From Candidatus Forterrea sp. (GTDB lineage Archaea > Iainarchaeota > Iainarchaeia > Iainarchaeales > JAAZKV01), in NCBI GenBank assembly GCA_020717885.1, contig DYDN01000019.1:1-12030 (forward strand): DNA of 12,030 nt, read 5' to 3'. The number at the start of each line of letters is the position of its first letter. The first letter of the stretch is position 1. A program made the position numbers and the translations under genes. Shown here piece by piece: positions 6,065-12,030 of this stretch. A model generated the notes under the pieces. That model was given only the letters and a program-made list of their open reading frames with translations. It was not told the DNA's origin and searched no databases.

Positions 6065-6646
6065 TCACTTGTTTATGCCTGAAAAATCAACCTTAACGCT
6101 AGCTCTCTCGCCAGCAGTCGCTTCAAAGAACTCTTTCTCTTTATTCATCCCAAACATCCCCGCGAAAACATTGTTCGGGAAAGTTAGAATCATTGTATTC
6201 CACTTCATTACCATATCATTGTAAAACTGCCTTGCGAAAGCAACTTTGTTTTCAGTGCTTGAAAGCTCTTCCTGCAAAGCCTTAAAATTCTCATTTGCTT
6301 TAAGAGTTGGATATGCTTCTGCTACAGCGAATAATGATTTTAGCGCACCTGAAAGCATATTCTCTGCTTTTGCTGATTCTTTTGGGGATTTTGCGGACAT
6401 TATTGCGGTCCTTGCCTGTGTAACCCCTTCAAGAACACTCTTCTCAAACTTAGCATACCCCTTAACTGTCTCAACCAAATTGGGGATTAAATCTGCTCTC
6501 CTTTTTAATTGAACATCTATTTGAGCCCATGCATTCTGCACCTGCTTTAGGGTGGAAATTAACGAGTTGTAAATCACAATCGCTACAATTATGCCTAAGA
6601 CTATTATTGCTCCAACAATTCCAAGAACTATTAATATAGGATCCAA
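6065..6646 (-). CDS. lemA: LemA family membrane protein
   Basis: LemA proteins have one N-terminal membrane helix and a helical extracytoplasmic bundle; their biochemical role is unknown. Here the hydrophobic helix (DPILIVLGIVGAIIVLG...) is followed by YNSLISTLKQVQNAWAQIDVQLKRRADLIPNLVETVKGY, the hallmark LemA block. The C-terminal FARQFYNDMVMKWNTMI..FPNNVFAGMFG block and a VDF..IN end follow. The start needs care. The longest frame opens with GTG 6655, but that GTG is part of the AAGGTGA ribosome-binding site. TTG 6646, 5 nt after that site, is the better start and gives 193 residues. It is first of a minus-strand pair with htpX and divergent from srp54. Confidence 0.92.
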   Translation of the reverse strand: MDPILIVLGIVGAIIVLGIIVAIVIYNSLISTLKQVQNAWAQIDVQLKRRADLIPNLVETVKGYAKFEKSVLEGVTQARTAIMSAKSPKESAKAENMLSGALKSLFAVAEAYPTLKANENFKALQEELSSTENKVAFARQFYNDMVMKWNTMILTFPNNVFAGMFGMNKEKEFFEATAGERASVKVDFSGINK

Positions 6647-6676
6647 CAAAATCACCTTATCTTAATTGCTATTAAA

Positions 6677-6690
6677 ACCTTTAAAATGGT
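6677..6690. promoter_or_regulatory. Shared divergent TATA element between lemA and srp54
   Basis: ACCTTTAAAATGGT is nearly palindromic with a TTTAAAA core (6680-6686). Read on plus it would give a start site near 6708 and a leader of about 16 nt for srp54. Read on minus it would give a start near 6658, just at the AAGGTGA of lemA. It resembles the element near 217-232. Confidence 0.45.
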
Positions 6691-6723
6691 TTGCATAAGG
6701 ATTCTTTTTAGAGATGAAGAGAA

Positions 6724-8076
6724 ATGGGCCTTGGAGAAACACTAAGAAAAGCAATGGATAAACTCCAAGGGGCTAGCGCAATTGATAAGGAAACCGTAAA
6801 AGAAACTGTAAAAGAAATCCAACGCGCGCTCATTTCATCAAATGTTGATACAACAACTGTTTTTGCCCTTTCCAAAAAAATTGAGGAAAATGCTTTTGGG
6901 GAAATCAAAGGAAAACTCTCCCGAAGAGAATATGTTACAAAAGTTACTTATGATGCCTTAATTGAAATACTTGGGGGAAAAGATGCCCCACAGGATCCAA
7001 AGCGAATACTACTCTGCGGATTATTTGGTGCAGGAAAAACCACTGCCGCTGGAAAACTAGCGCACTACTATAAAAAACGCGGAAAGAAAGTTGGGGTAAT
7101 TTGCGCGGATACTTTTAGACCAGCTGCTTATGAACAACTTGAAACTAATACAAAACTTGCGGGGGCGGAGTTCTTTGGGATAAAGGGAGAAGAGAACGCG
7201 GGAAAAGTTGTGAAAAAAGGAATGGAAAAACTAAAAGACTGTGATTTAATAATCTGTGATTCTGCCGGACGAAGCGCGCTTGATGACGAACTTGTAAAAG
7301 AAATAAAAGAAATTGAGGATAATTTTCACGGGGATGAAAAATTACTTGTAATGGGGGCGGATATTGGAAATCTTGCAAAAAAACAAGCACAGGCGTTTCA
7401 CAAAGCGGTTGGCGTGAACGGGGTAATAATTACTAGAATGGATGGAAGCTCAAAAGGGGGAGGTGCACTAGTTGCATGCAACGAAACAGGGGCAAGCGTA
7501 TACTTTATTTCAACTGGAGAAAAAATAAATGAATTCGAGGCATTTGATGCGAACAGATACTTAAGCAGAATAATGGGGTACGGGGATTTACAAGGGCTAC
7601 TTGAAAAAGCAAAGGAAGCGGAAATGGAGAACCTTGACCCTGAAGAACTCATGAAAGGGAATTTTAACTTACGAATGTTCTACGAACAACTAAAAGCCAC
7701 AAAAAAAATGGGCCCACTAAATAAAGTCGCGGAAATGATGGGACTCTCTGTTAAAATGCCAAAAGAAATGCTTGAAGCCGGACAAGAAAAAATGGATTCA
7801 TTCAAAGTAATAATTGATTCAATGACGGAAAAAGAAAGAGTGGATCCCGAAGTTTTGAACCGCGGAAGGGTTGAAAGAATCGCAAAAGGGGCAGGAGTAA
7901 AAGTTGAGGATGTTAGGGAATTAATTAAACAATACAAACAAATGAAAAAAATGTTTAAGAAATTCAAAAACATACAAAGCGAAAAAGCAATGAAAAACTT
8001 TGGTGAAAAGGGGCTCGCTGATGCACTACGCCAAATGCAGGCAAAAAAGGCGGCGAAGAAATTAAGGCTAAAATGA
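6724..8076 (+). CDS. srp54: Signal recognition particle GTPase SRP54
   Basis: SRP54 binds signal sequences and 7S RNA and docks with FtsY. The order is N domain (1-90), G domain and M domain (about 325-450). The G motifs are GLFGAGKTT (99-107), DTFRPAAYEQL (129-139), DSAGR (179-183), TRMD (237-240) and STGEK (263-267). The M-domain marks are FYEQLKATKKMGPLNKVAEMMG (319-340) and RVERIAKGAGVKVEDVRELIKQY (382-404), followed by a Met-rich helix. The 450 residues match archaeal SRP54. Several positions depart from the classic pattern: P-loop Gln is Phe, TKxD is TRMD, and the DA..GQ motif is GADIGN (211-216). It stands apart from ftsY because lemA-htpX lies between. The start follows a weak GATGAAGAG. 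Confidence 0.95.
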   Translation: MGLGETLRKAMDKLQGASAIDKETVKETVKEIQRALISSNVDTTTVFALSKKIEENAFGEIKGKLSRREYVTKVTYDALIEILGGKDAPQDPKRILLCGLFGAGKTTAAGKLAHYYKKRGKKVGVICADTFRPAAYEQLETNTKLAGAEFFGIKGEENAGKVVKKGMEKLKDCDLIICDSAGRSALDDELVKEIKEIEDNFHGDEKLLVMGADIGNLAKKQAQAFHKAVGVNGVIITRMDGSSKGGGALVACNETGASVYFISTGEKINEFEAFDANRYLSRIMGYGDLQGLLEKAKEAEMENLDPEELMKGNFNLRMFYEQLKATKKMGPLNKVAEMMGLSVKMPKEMLEAGQEKMDSFKVIIDSMTEKERVDPEVLNRGRVERIAKGAGVKVEDVRELIKQYKQMKKMFKKFKNIQSEKAMKNFGEKGLADALRQMQAKKAAKKLRLK

Positions 8077-8137
8077 ATTTCTAGCGGGAAACTAACTCTC
8101 CAAAACAAATAAAACCCCTTGGAAGCAGAAGATACTC

Positions 8138-8881
8138 ATGAAAAAAATTATTTTACTCCTTGCACTACTTGCGCTAATACTAACAGGCGCATACGCGCAG
8201 GAATATTACGCTGATATAGTATTTGATATTGCAAATGATGGAAGTGTTGCAATAAGCGGGGCAACAAATCACCCTGAACTTAATGCAGGAACTACACAAG
8301 GGCTCACTTCAAAAAAAGACGGGATATGGACAATAACAATAAATCCTTCGGGCGAATTCTCGGAATACATTTACAAAATAATACTTCCCGCAGGAGCACA
8401 ACTAATTGATGCTAACTCGCCCAGCGGAAATAGAATAGACACGGAGAACGACAGGATAAATATAATTGGAACAAGAGAACAAACAACATCCTTTGTAAGC
8501 GCAAGGTATATCACACGCGCACAGCCAAAAGAAGAAAACCTTACTTTTGTGTTTGTGGGGCTGCTGCTTCTAGTTATCATACTTGTTGGAATATGGGGGG
8601 CGGGAGAACTTAGGAAAAGAAGAACTTGTGAAGCAAAAAAAACTATGCCAACGCCTACTCAAAAACCAATTTATAATAAAGAAGCACTCACAGAGAGACA
8701 ACTACAAATCGTGGAATATTTGGAAAAGGGCAAAGGAAACGCAACACAAGCAGAACTGCAAAAACGATTTGAACTACCAAAAGCCTCTCTATCAAGAAAC
8801 CTTGAGACACTTGAAAGAAAAGGAATTATTACAAAAGAAAGAAAAGGAATGACGATGCTTGTAATGCTGAAGAAGAATTAA
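8138..8881 (+). CDS. Membrane-anchored winged-helix transcription regulator with an exported sensor domain
   Basis: The 247-residue product begins with a signal peptide (MKKIILLLALLALILTGAYA, 1-20). An extracytoplasmic, beta-rich domain follows (about 21-130), with NPSGEFSEYIYKIILPAGAQLI typical of archaeal domains of this kind. One membrane helix spans 134-156, then a basic RKRR stop-transfer and a short linker. Residues 183-246 form a MarR/ArsR-like winged helix: LTERQLQIVEYLEKGKGNATQAELQKR, LPKASLSRNLETLERKGIITKERKG. This layout (export signal, sensor, TM, cytoplasmic wHTH) is known in archaea as a one-component membrane regulator; the ligand is unknown. It lies 61 nt after srp54 with no clear ribosome-binding site. 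The structured leader and secreted gene directly downstream are its most likely targets (inference). Confidence 0.82.
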   Translation: MKKIILLLALLALILTGAYAQEYYADIVFDIANDGSVAISGATNHPELNAGTTQGLTSKKDGIWTITINPSGEFSEYIYKIILPAGAQLIDANSPSGNRIDTENDRINIIGTREQTTSFVSARYITRAQPKEENLTFVFVGLLLLVIILVGIWGAGELRKRRTCEAKKTMPTPTQKPIYNKEALTERQLQIVEYLEKGKGNATQAELQKRFELPKASLSRNLETLERKGIITKERKGMTMLVMLKKN

Positions 8882-8911
8882 TTTTGAACACTACTTCTAA
8901 AGAAAACAAGA

Positions 8912-9013
8912 CATTCCCAACCGGTTCCGGCTTGTTCCGCCTAATTTTGGGAAATGCATACTAGCTGTTCCGGCGCAAGTTACCGCATGAGCGGCGAATA
9001 ATTCGCTTGGAGG
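8912..9013 (+). ncRNA. Candidate structured leader RNA (unassigned cis-regulatory element)
   Basis: This region is visibly GC-richer than its surroundings. It has a 7-bp perfect stem, TTCCCAA (8914-8920) / TTGGGAA (8947-8953), enclosing a GC-rich loop. Further hairpins are CCGC-ATGA-GCGG (8983-8994) and GCGAA-TAA-TTCGC (8994-9006), the latter 2 nt before the ribosome-binding site GGAGG (9009-9013). The octamer GTTCCGGC occurs at 8924-8931 and 8967-8974, with a one-base variant GTTCCGCC at 8934-8941. It matches no riboswitch I know; protein operator sites are the main alternative. Confidence 0.45.
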
Positions 9014-9020
9014 AGATATT

Positions 9021-9971
9021 ATGAAAAATAAAATAGGAATAATCGCACTACTATTTGTAGCGCTTTTGGCAATACCAATGGTGGCGTTTGCTGAAACCGA
9101 TGACACAAATAGCATAAGCGATGATATGGCAAACGAAATAAGAATAATGGGAGACCCACTTGGGGCACATGTAAGACTATTACAACTTGAGAAAAGTTTC
9201 ACGAGAAATGTGCTCACAGGGCAAATAGTTATTGATGTGATAAACAAAAATCACCCTGATGCAAACACTACAGCAGCAGGAACAACCCTTGATGAACTTG
9301 AAGCACTTGCGGATGAGTTAAGAACAATAATAGAGAACACGGATACAAACACAAGCGTGCAAGAGTTCGTTGAAATGAAAAAACAAGGAATAACCCTAAC
9401 ACAAGAATTTAGGGAACAAACAAGAAGCCTACTCACTTCAACTGATAAACAGGAAATAAGAGAAAGAGTAAAAGCGATTGATAAGAATGAACTCAAATCA
9501 ATCAGCAACCAAATCGAATATATGCGAGGACAATTCAACGCGGGCAAAATAGAGGCATTACTTAGACTGCTTGGAGCAAACAATACCCAACTAATGCAAA
9601 AAATTAGGGACGGAAATGCTACAAAACAAGAGGTTGGAGATGCAGTAACTGCGGCACATAATGCACTAAGCCCACAGCAGCAAGCGGCGGTTGATTCACT
9701 GCTAAAAGAAAATGCAATAAAGAGAATAATTGGTGAAAAAGAAATAATAAAAAAAGGAAAAGAAAAACTCGCGGAAAGAGTACTTGAGAGAAAACAAAAC
9801 CGAATGGAAAAACTAAGTAAATGGTACCAAAAAAGAGCAGAAAATGCAAACAAAAACGGGTTTGAGAAAAGAGGGGAAAGAATGGAAAAACTCTCTGAAA
9901 AAATAAAGGAACTAAGCGACAAGCTTGTTGAAGAAAGACTACGGGGCCGCCAAAGAGGAAGTGATGACTAA
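9021..9971 (+). CDS. Secreted, mainly helical protein of unknown function
   Basis: The 316-residue product has a clear signal peptide (MKNKIGIIALLFVALLAIPMVAFA, 1-24, cleavage after AFA). There is no second membrane helix, so it should be exported. The mature part is predicted mostly helical. A conserved-looking block EIRIMGDPLGAHVRLLQLEKSFTRNVLTG spans about 39-67. Two helical regions follow (LDELEALADELRTII; QEIRERVKAIDKNELKSI), ending in a very charged coiled-coil-like tail (about 230-316) rich in Lys, Arg and Glu. I recognise no catalytic motif. GGAGG lies 7 nt before the ATG, the strongest ribosome-binding site in the window and directly under the leader hairpins. Its TAA overlaps the ATG of the lipoprotein gene. 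Confidence 0.75.
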   Translation: MKNKIGIIALLFVALLAIPMVAFAETDDTNSISDDMANEIRIMGDPLGAHVRLLQLEKSFTRNVLTGQIVIDVINKNHPDANTTAAGTTLDELEALADELRTIIENTDTNTSVQEFVEMKKQGITLTQEFREQTRSLLTSTDKQEIRERVKAIDKNELKSISNQIEYMRGQFNAGKIEALLRLLGANNTQLMQKIRDGNATKQEVGDAVTAAHNALSPQQQAAVDSLLKENAIKRIIGEKEIIKKGKEKLAERVLERKQNRMEKLSKWYQKRAENANKNGFEKRGERMEKLSEKIKELSDKLVEERLRGRQRGSDD

Positions 9972-10201
9972 TGAATAAGAAATTAGTTGGAATAGGTGCA
10001 ATAATCCTTGCGGCGCTATTCATCTTTGGGTGCACACAAAACCCGTCAAGCGGAGTAGAACAAGTAAAAGCGGAAATAAACTCCGCGTGGATTGATGAAG
10101 GAGTAGATGCCGGAACCACACTAGATAATGCAAGCCCCCCTACAAGTATTGCGGATACCTGGGTTGATACTGGGGAAATCGTGATAGGGGATATGATATA
10201 A
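9971..10201 (+). CDS. Small acidic lipoprotein
   Basis: The 76-residue product has an N-terminal hydrophobic segment (MNKKLVGIGAIILAALFIFGC). It ends in a lipobox-like IFGC with Cys21, so it is probably lipid-anchored on the outer face of the membrane. The mature 56 residues are acidic and contain two short related units, AWIDEGVDAG (45-54) and TWVDTGEIVIG (63-73). I do not recognise a family. The ATG overlaps the upstream stop (TAATG), pointing to translational coupling and joint function with the secreted helical protein. A terminator-like hairpin follows at 10215-10234. Confidence 0.72.
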   Translation: MNKKLVGIGAIILAALFIFGCTQNPSSGVEQVKAEINSAWIDEGVDAGTTLDNASPPTSIADTWVDTGEIVIGDMI

Positions 10202-10214
10202 AACTACTTTTATG

Positions 10215-10250
10215 AGGGGGAAAATATTCCCCTTTCATCAATTTTTCTTT
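10215..10250 (+). terminator. Stem-loop plus T-rich terminator
   Basis: GGGGAA (10217-10222) pairs with TTCCCC (10227-10232) around a 4-nt loop. The stem can extend by A-U and G-U pairs, and ATTTTTCTTT (10241-10250) follows. It ends the regulator/secreted/lipoprotein unit before the next promoter. Confidence 0.6.
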
Positions 10251-10256
10251 AAGGCA

Positions 10257-10289
10257 AATTATATAAGCACAAAAAACCTACGTTCTAAA
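10257..10289 (+). promoter_or_regulatory. TATA promoter of a likely leaderless transcript
   Basis: TTATATAA (10259-10266), preceded by GGCAAA, is a good archaeal TATA box. Its centre is about 26-27 bp from the A of ATG 10289. Transcription should therefore start at or next to the start codon. No ribosome-binding motif lies before this ATG, in agreement. Confidence 0.6.
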
Positions 10290-11092
10290 TGCTTGTATTA
10301 ATTCAAGAGGCAATACTTTTAGTCGGGACGGCGCTTGGCGCAATAACTGATACCCGCACAGGGTATATTTATGATTGGATAACTTACCCCATGATTGGCT
10401 TAGGGGTAATACTTGCGCTCTTTCAACAACAATGGAACAATTTACTCTTTGGGGCAGTAATTTTTGCGGTACTGTTTATTGCATACTACTTTGGAAAACT
10501 CGGAGGAGGAGATGTAAAATTATTTGTGGCAATCGCATTCCTTAACCCGCAAAATGAACTTGGATTCCTACTAACCACCGTATTTATTGCGGCGATGAGC
10601 GCGATGGTATTCTACCCTGTGTATTATACAATAAAATATACAAGAAAAGGATTTAGTTACGAGGAAAATAAGGAAGGAATACAAAAAGCACTACTCTTTG
10701 GCGGAATTATAATAGCTTACTTTTACTTTCTAACCATATTTGGGAGGATGGGAATCGCGAGCGTTGAAATAATTATTGTGCCATTGCTATTCGGGCTCTT
10801 ATTTATGGCACTCCAAAAAGGAATCACAAGCAATTTCTTTGAGAAAAAAATCACCCTAAAGGAAATAACTGAGGAAGAAGTTGTGGCGGAAGGAAAGAAT
10901 AGTGAAAAAGTGGTGAATTTAATCAAAGGGAAAAAGCTTATAGGGGAAAAGGAAGTAAAATTACTAGCAAAAAACGGGATAAAGACAATATATGTATTAA
11001 GGGGGCTACCGCCATTTGGGCCATTCATCCTCCTTGGAGTACTAGTTGCAATGTTTTATCCGGATTTTGTGATGATGTTATTTAGGGTGTGA
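10289..11092 (+). CDS. Archaeal prepilin (A24) peptidase, FlaK/PibD-like
   Basis: This is a membrane aspartyl protease that cleaves class III signal peptides of archaellins and type IV pilins. It shows the two catalytic-Asp regions: ITDTRTGYIYD (19-29, Asp21) and GKLGGGDVKLF (69-79, Asp75, the GxGD motif). Six or more hydrophobic segments are present. The C-terminal third has a cytoplasmic insert (about 185-236, Lys/Glu-rich) followed by RGLPPFGPFILLGVLVA (238-254), typical of the archaeal A24 C-terminal type II domain. There is no bacterial-type N-methyltransferase domain. The 267 residues fit the family. It has its own promoter, and its TGA lies 2 nt before the next ATG. No prepilin gene is recognised in the window, so substrates must be elsewhere. 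Confidence 0.87.
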   Translation: MLVLIQEAILLVGTALGAITDTRTGYIYDWITYPMIGLGVILALFQQQWNNLLFGAVIFAVLFIAYYFGKLGGGDVKLFVAIAFLNPQNELGFLLTTVFIAAMSAMVFYPVYYTIKYTRKGFSYEENKEGIQKALLFGGIIIAYFYFLTIFGRMGIASVEIIIVPLLFGLLFMALQKGITSNFFEKKITLKEITEEEVVAEGKNSEKVVNLIKGKKLIGEKEVKLLAKNGIKTIYVLRGLPPFGPFILLGVLVAMFYPDFVMMLFRV

Positions 11093-11094
11093 AA

Positions 11095-11964
11095 ATGAAA
11101 GTACTTGTAACGGGCTCAAACGGATTCATTGGAAAATATGTTACTGAGGAGTTACTGCGAAAAAGACACTCTGTAATTGAATATGATTTTGTGAAAAAGA
11201 AAAATTTGTTTAATAAGCATGACCTAATAACTGAAATGAAGAACTCTGATGCAGTGATACACCTCGCAGGAATACTTGAAGAAGCAAACCCCGAACTATG
11301 GAAACTAAATGTTGAAGGAACACGCCACGTTGCGGAGGCTGCGGAAAAAACAAAACAACAAAAACTTGTATTCATGAGCTCCACGGGAGTATACGGAATG
11401 ACAAGGGAGAGAGTAAATGAGGAAAGCGAAGTTCGCCCAGAAAACTTATATGAAAAAAGTAAAGTTGAGGGGGAAAAAATATGCATGGAAATGCGAAACG
11501 AAATGGCTATTTGTGTTATTAGAAGCGCAATGGTAATTGGGGCGAATAATTACTGGAGAAGAATGTTTGGACTACTTAGGGAAAAATATCCGCTACCCTG
11601 CAGCGGAAATAATCACTTCCAAATAATTTATGTAAAAGAACTCGCACGCGCAATTGTGCTTGTACTTGAAAAAGGAAAAAGCGGGGAAACTTACCTTGTA
11701 TCTGGAAAAGAAAAACCAACACTAAACGAGTTCTGTGAAATGGCGCAAGGAGAACTTGGAATTGAAAGAGGAATGAACCACATACCCACTTTTATTGCGC
11801 TAGTAATTGGGAAATTATTTGGAATAAAAGCACTCACTGCAGAAAACGTCAGACACTTAAGCAAAGAAAGGAATTATGATACACGAAAAATCGAGAGACT
11901 CGGGTGGACACCAAAAATAACACTAGAGAAAGCGATGAAAGAAGTTGTTAAAGAACTAAAGTGA
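11095..11964 (+). CDS. NAD-dependent epimerase/dehydratase (extended SDR)
   Basis: The product (289 residues) is a Rossmann-fold sugar-nucleotide epimerase/dehydratase-type enzyme. It has TGSNGFIG (6-13, TGxxGxxG cofactor loop), DAVIHLAG (52-59), FMSSTGVYG (93-101, catalytic Ser/Thr) and LYEKSK (118-123, YxxxK with Tyr119 and Lys123). The C-terminal LGWTPKITLEKAM block is typical of nucleotide-sugar members. The exact substrate cannot be told; a role in surface glycan synthesis is an inference. ATG 11095 is chosen because GGGTG lies 5 nt upstream and the protein then starts MKVLVTG. The alternative GTG 11089 lies in that ribosome-binding site. It follows the peptidase gene by 2 nt, so the two are probably cotranscribed. 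Confidence 0.9.
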   Translation: MKVLVTGSNGFIGKYVTEELLRKRHSVIEYDFVKKKNLFNKHDLITEMKNSDAVIHLAGILEEANPELWKLNVEGTRHVAEAAEKTKQQKLVFMSSTGVYGMTRERVNEESEVRPENLYEKSKVEGEKICMEMRNEMAICVIRSAMVIGANNYWRRMFGLLREKYPLPCSGNNHFQIIYVKELARAIVLVLEKGKSGETYLVSGKEKPTLNEFCEMAQGELGIERGMNHIPTFIALVIGKLFGIKALTAENVRHLSKERNYDTRKIERLGWTPKITLEKAMKEVVKELK

Positions 11965-11972
11965 GGTGGAGG

Positions 11973-12030
11973 ATGTCTGTAAATCTTTTTTGAACTCCTT
12001 TTGTTAAGAAAATGCTTGTTTTTGTTCGGT
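11973..12030 (+). other. Start of a further reading frame, or a short leader peptide, at the right edge
   Basis: GAGGTGGAGG (11963-11972) sits right before ATG 11973, a very strong start signal. The frame closes after six codons (MSVNLF, TGA 11991). Shifting by one base at the T6 tract (11986-11991) opens a frame to the window end, reading ELLLLRKCLFLFG. Another ATG lies at 12012. This is either a frameshifted gene, a programmed frameshift, or a leader peptide. T-rich tracts here could also terminate the upstream operon. Confidence 0.35.

Noticed and set aside
8912..9013. Fluoride or other known riboswitch, C/D box RNA, or CRISPR repeat
   Set aside because: No fluoride consensus, no C/D boxes, and the octamers are too short and unevenly spaced for CRISPR.
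9251..9922. 223-codon minus-strand frame opposite the secreted protein gene
   Set aside because: Ser/Phe-rich shadow of a Lys/Glu/Ala-rich coiled coil; no ribosome-binding site, and the plus-strand gene has a signal peptide and strong start.

Overview
The window looks like a piece of an AT-rich archaeal chromosome, most likely from a small-genome DPANN-type archaeon; Diapherotrites or Micrarchaeota are guesses. The domain assignment is firm. It rests on the archaeal gene neighbourhood rpS19e - rpL39e - rpL31e - aIF6 - rpLX (L18a/L20a) - prefoldin alpha - ftsY with srp54 nearby, on TATA/BRE-like promoters, and on a prepilin peptidase with an archaeal-type C-terminal domain. The phylum is inferred from lineage-like SRP54 motifs and lysine-rich protein tails, and is not certain. 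The recurrent ribosome-binding motif is GGTGA or AAGGTGA. It often contains an in-frame GTG that would be mistaken for a start.

Layout. Positions 1-102 (minus) hold the first 34 codons of a transposase-like gene that runs off the left edge, in a zone dense with inverted repeats. Positions 103-303 are non-coding and carry promoter signals. Positions 304-4890 (plus) form a compact translation and secretion operon: S19e, L39e, L31e, aIF6, LX, prefoldin alpha and FtsY. Several of these proteins carry long charged Lys/Glu extensions. Positions 4891-5079 hold a small basic ORF with no usual start codon. Positions 5087-6655 (minus) are a lemA-htpX membrane pair. This pair is transcribed divergently from srp54 (6724-8076, plus) across a short, nearly palindromic promoter region.

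From 8138 the window becomes an envelope region. It encodes a membrane-anchored winged-helix regulator with an exported N-terminal domain, a GC-rich repeat- and hairpin-rich leader (about 8912-9013), a secreted helical protein, and an overlapping small lipoprotein. After a stem-loop terminator comes a prepilin (A24) peptidase with an apparently leaderless promoter, then an NAD-dependent epimerase/dehydratase. The right edge has a strong ribosome-binding site and an ATG whose frame closes after six codons at a T6 tract.

How the genes fit together. The left half makes ribosomes and delivers nascent membrane proteins through SRP54 and FtsY. The HtpX protease and LemA plausibly handle membrane-protein quality control. 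The right half handles exported surface proteins. The least explained parts are the leader at 8912-9013 with its adjacent membrane regulator and secreted/lipoprotein pair, the non-AUG small ORF at 4921-5079, and the correlated motif changes in the SRP54 and FtsY GTPases.
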